33,240 nucleotides of DNA. Source: Candidatus Poribacteria bacterium (GTDB lineage: Bacteria; Poribacteria; WGA-4E; WGA-3G). Under the pieces are notes generated by a model. That model was not told where the DNA came from. It did not search any database and saw nothing but the letters and a program-made list of their open reading frames with translations. Position numbers and translations under genes: made by a program. The stretch's first letter is position 1. Every line of letters begins with the position of its first letter. The stretch lies in assembly GCA_022825665.1 (NCBI GenBank), contig JAJDWI010000015.1:1-33240 (forward strand). The letters are read 5' to 3'. Shown piece after piece: positions 32,094 to 33,240 of the stretch.

Positions 32094-33014
32094 TCAACGC
32101 CGCATATTCACAAGATAAATACCAGCAGCGACAAGAACAGCACCAAACAGTAAAGTAAACGTTAATTCATCTCCTAAAAATAGATAACTAAACAACACCC
32201 CTGACAACGGGGTAACAAAAAACAGAACAACAAGCTTACTGGCACTATATCTTTCAAGAATCGATGTCCACGCCAAGAAACAATAGCCAGCAATAACACC
32301 GCCTTGATAAAGCAGGGCTAAACTACTTGCGAGTGATATTTGGAATGTCATATCTCTTTCAAACAAGTAACTCAACAACGCATAGACCGGGAGACTCAAA
32401 GTTAAGTACCACACCAAAAGCCGATACGGATGAATATATTGGACTAACAACTTCGTCACAACAACTCGTAATCCCAAAAAACATCCACTTACAAGAACCA
32501 ATACATCACCAAAAAGGGTTGACTCACCATTACCAAGATTTGGAACGACTGTAATAAATACACCGCTGAAGGCAATTAAAATACCTAAAGTCTTAGTTAC
32601 AGAAAGTCGTTCCCCAGGTATCCAGAGATGTGCAAATAGTGCTGTGAAAAATGGATAGGAATTAACATAAATCGTAGAACGTGAAGCGGACGTGAAATTA
32701 GTCCCTGTATTCAATACGATGATTTGGGATATGAAAATCGCTGTAAGAAGGACCAAGCGAGGAAATTCACCACGTTGTAATCCGAGCGGAACACGACGAT
32801 AAAGTGACCATACACCAACCACTATGAGTCCAATAACAAAACGTAAAAAAGCCAATGCCATCGGAGGAAGGTCTTCCAAACCGACTTTTATAGCTGGGGA
32901 ATTTCCACCCCAGAGAAAAGCGAGGAGCAAACTAATAGCAATAATCTTGCCATGTGGGTCCTCGCTGATAACATGTCGACTTGGTGACGTCCCAACGGGT
33001 TCTTTATTATTCAA
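32094..33014 (-). CDS. EamA/DMT-superfamily transporter
   Basis: A 306-residue inner-membrane protein with ten predicted helices in two EamA repeats. The first begins ISLLLAFLWGGNSPAIKVGL with the typical Trp-Gly-Gly-Asn; the second lies near VTKLLVQYIHPYRLLVWYLT and ends FGAVLVAAGIYLVNMRR. Family members export metabolites or amino acids; the substrate cannot be read from sequence. The start is a TTG after an in-frame stop, and about 27 residues precede the first helix. Its upstream region is occupied by the left end of an IS element, which may have displaced its promoter. Confidence 0.9.
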   Translation of the reverse strand: MNNKEPVGTSPSRHVISEDPHGKIIAISLLLAFLWGGNSPAIKVGLEDLPPMALAFLRFVIGLIVVGVWSLYRRVPLGLQRGEFPRLVLLTAIFISQIIVLNTGTNFTSASRSTIYVNSYPFFTALFAHLWIPGERLSVTKTLGILIAFSGVFITVVPNLGNGESTLFGDVLVLVSGCFLGLRVVVTKLLVQYIHPYRLLVWYLTLSLPVYALLSYLFERDMTFQISLASSLALLYQGGVIAGYCFLAWTSILERYSASKLVVLFFVTPLSGVLFSYLFLGDELTFTLLFGAVLVAAGIYLVNMRR

Positions 33015-33109
33015 AAGAGGCTGATGTCCTCATACGAAGTCCAATTACCAAACGTTGCGGTGTGAAAGCCCAATGCTTTAGTTTTGGGATGAAACACCAC
33101 CAAAAATCC

Positions 33110-33138
33110 TTGACTTTTTCTATAAAATGCGGTATCAT
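33110..33138 (+). promoter_or_regulatory. Promoter inside the IS left end
   Basis: TTGACT (33110-33115), a 17-bp spacer and TATCAT (33133-33138) match consensus at five of six positions in each box. It corresponds in place and sequence to the tnpA promoter at 23137-23165 and should drive the transposase or tnpB gene to the right of the window. Confidence 0.7.
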
Positions 33139-33140
33139 GT

Positions 33141-33233
33141 ATTTAGTCCGTTGGATAGGAAAGCAATCGCCTACTCTCTGTAGGTGTCCTATCCAAATCA
33201 AATTGCTTTGATTGGAACGGATTGGGACTAAAT
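33141..33233 (+). promoter_or_regulatory. Highly structured leader downstream of the IS promoter
   Basis: Several perfect stems nest here. GGATAGGA (33153-33160) pairs with TCCTATCC (33187-33194) and contains CCTAC/GTAGG (33170-33174, 33180-33184). AATCAAA (33196-33202) pairs with TTTGATT (33207-33213). CCGTT (33148-33152) pairs with AACGG (33216-33220), enclosing both. An outer ATTTAGT/ACTAAAT pair (33141-33147, 33227-33233) competes with GGGA/TCCC, although the expected start near 33145 would cut its 5' arm. It resembles a three-way junction that could repress translation of the transposase. Confidence 0.55.
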
Positions 33234-33240
33234 CCCTTAG

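Larger units (their letters stand above)
33058..33240 (+). mobile_element. IS200/IS605-family element, left end (continues beyond the window)
   Basis: The last 180 bp repeat the layout of the complete element's left end: a hairpin with a TTTA loop (CCCAA-T-GC TTTA G-TTTTGGG, about 33069-33087), then a TTGACT promoter about 25 bases later. The probable tip is near 33058 by alignment with the other left end. No tnpA or tnpB start is visible before the window ends. It points rightward and lies directly upstream of the EamA gene. Confidence 0.65.

Noticed and set aside
33007-33201. 64-residue minus-strand frame at the right edge
   Set aside because: It runs through the IS left-end hairpin, promoter and structured leader, and shows no protein signature.

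Overview
The window looks like one contig stretch from an uncultured, moderately AT-rich bacterium. Its left two thirds (about 0.4-19.8 kb, all on the minus strand) is a near-complete, conventionally ordered str-S10-spc-alpha super-cluster. In transcription order: S12, S7, EF-G, EF-Tu, S10, L3, L4, L23, L2, S19, L22, S3, L16, L29, S17, L14, L24, L5, S14, S8, L6, L18, S5, L15, SecY, L36, S13, S11, S4, RpoA, L17. L30 (rpmD), adk, map and infA are absent from their usual places. The taxon cannot be proven from the window. ThuA-type and SMP-30-type genes, TnpB-bearing elements and short palindromic intergenic repeats are compatible with Candidatus Poribacteria or a relative, but that is only an inference.

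The translation cluster is driven from a perfect TTGACA-17-TATAAT promoter upstream of rpsL. It is followed by a leader with an intrinsic terminator and a competing upstream complementary segment, so an attenuator is likely. At the far end, an IS200/IS605-type element (TnpB C-terminus plus right-end hairpin) abuts rplQ so closely that it appears to supply the rplQ stop codon.

Upstream of the cluster, 20.0-28.2 kb is a minus-strand group of metabolic genes: SMP-30/gluconolactonase-like, dut, thyA, two unknown lipoproteins, folA, a ThuA-domain gene and nagA. The thymidylate genes (dut, thyA, folA) form a functional theme. The ThuA gene is split by a 1.48-kb IS200/IS605 element. Removing the element on paper rejoins a full-length 210-codon gene in frame. 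The element has an intact Y1 transposase, but its tnpB has lost the WED/RuvC-I region and is frameshifted. A tRNA-Arg(CCG) lies upstream of the SMP-30 gene.

The right part (28.4-33.2 kb) is accessory. It holds a consensus promoter before a small AT-rich orphan ORF with short repeats; an Arg/Ser-rich anchored protein next to an unknown acidic protein; a PIN-domain toxin with a putative antitoxin; and a convergent EamA-family transporter. The final about 180 bp carry the left end (hairpin, promoter, structured leader) of a third IS200/IS605-type element. Short palindromic mobile-looking repeats, one nested in the loop of another, lie at 26.5-26.7 and 31.0-31.1 kb.
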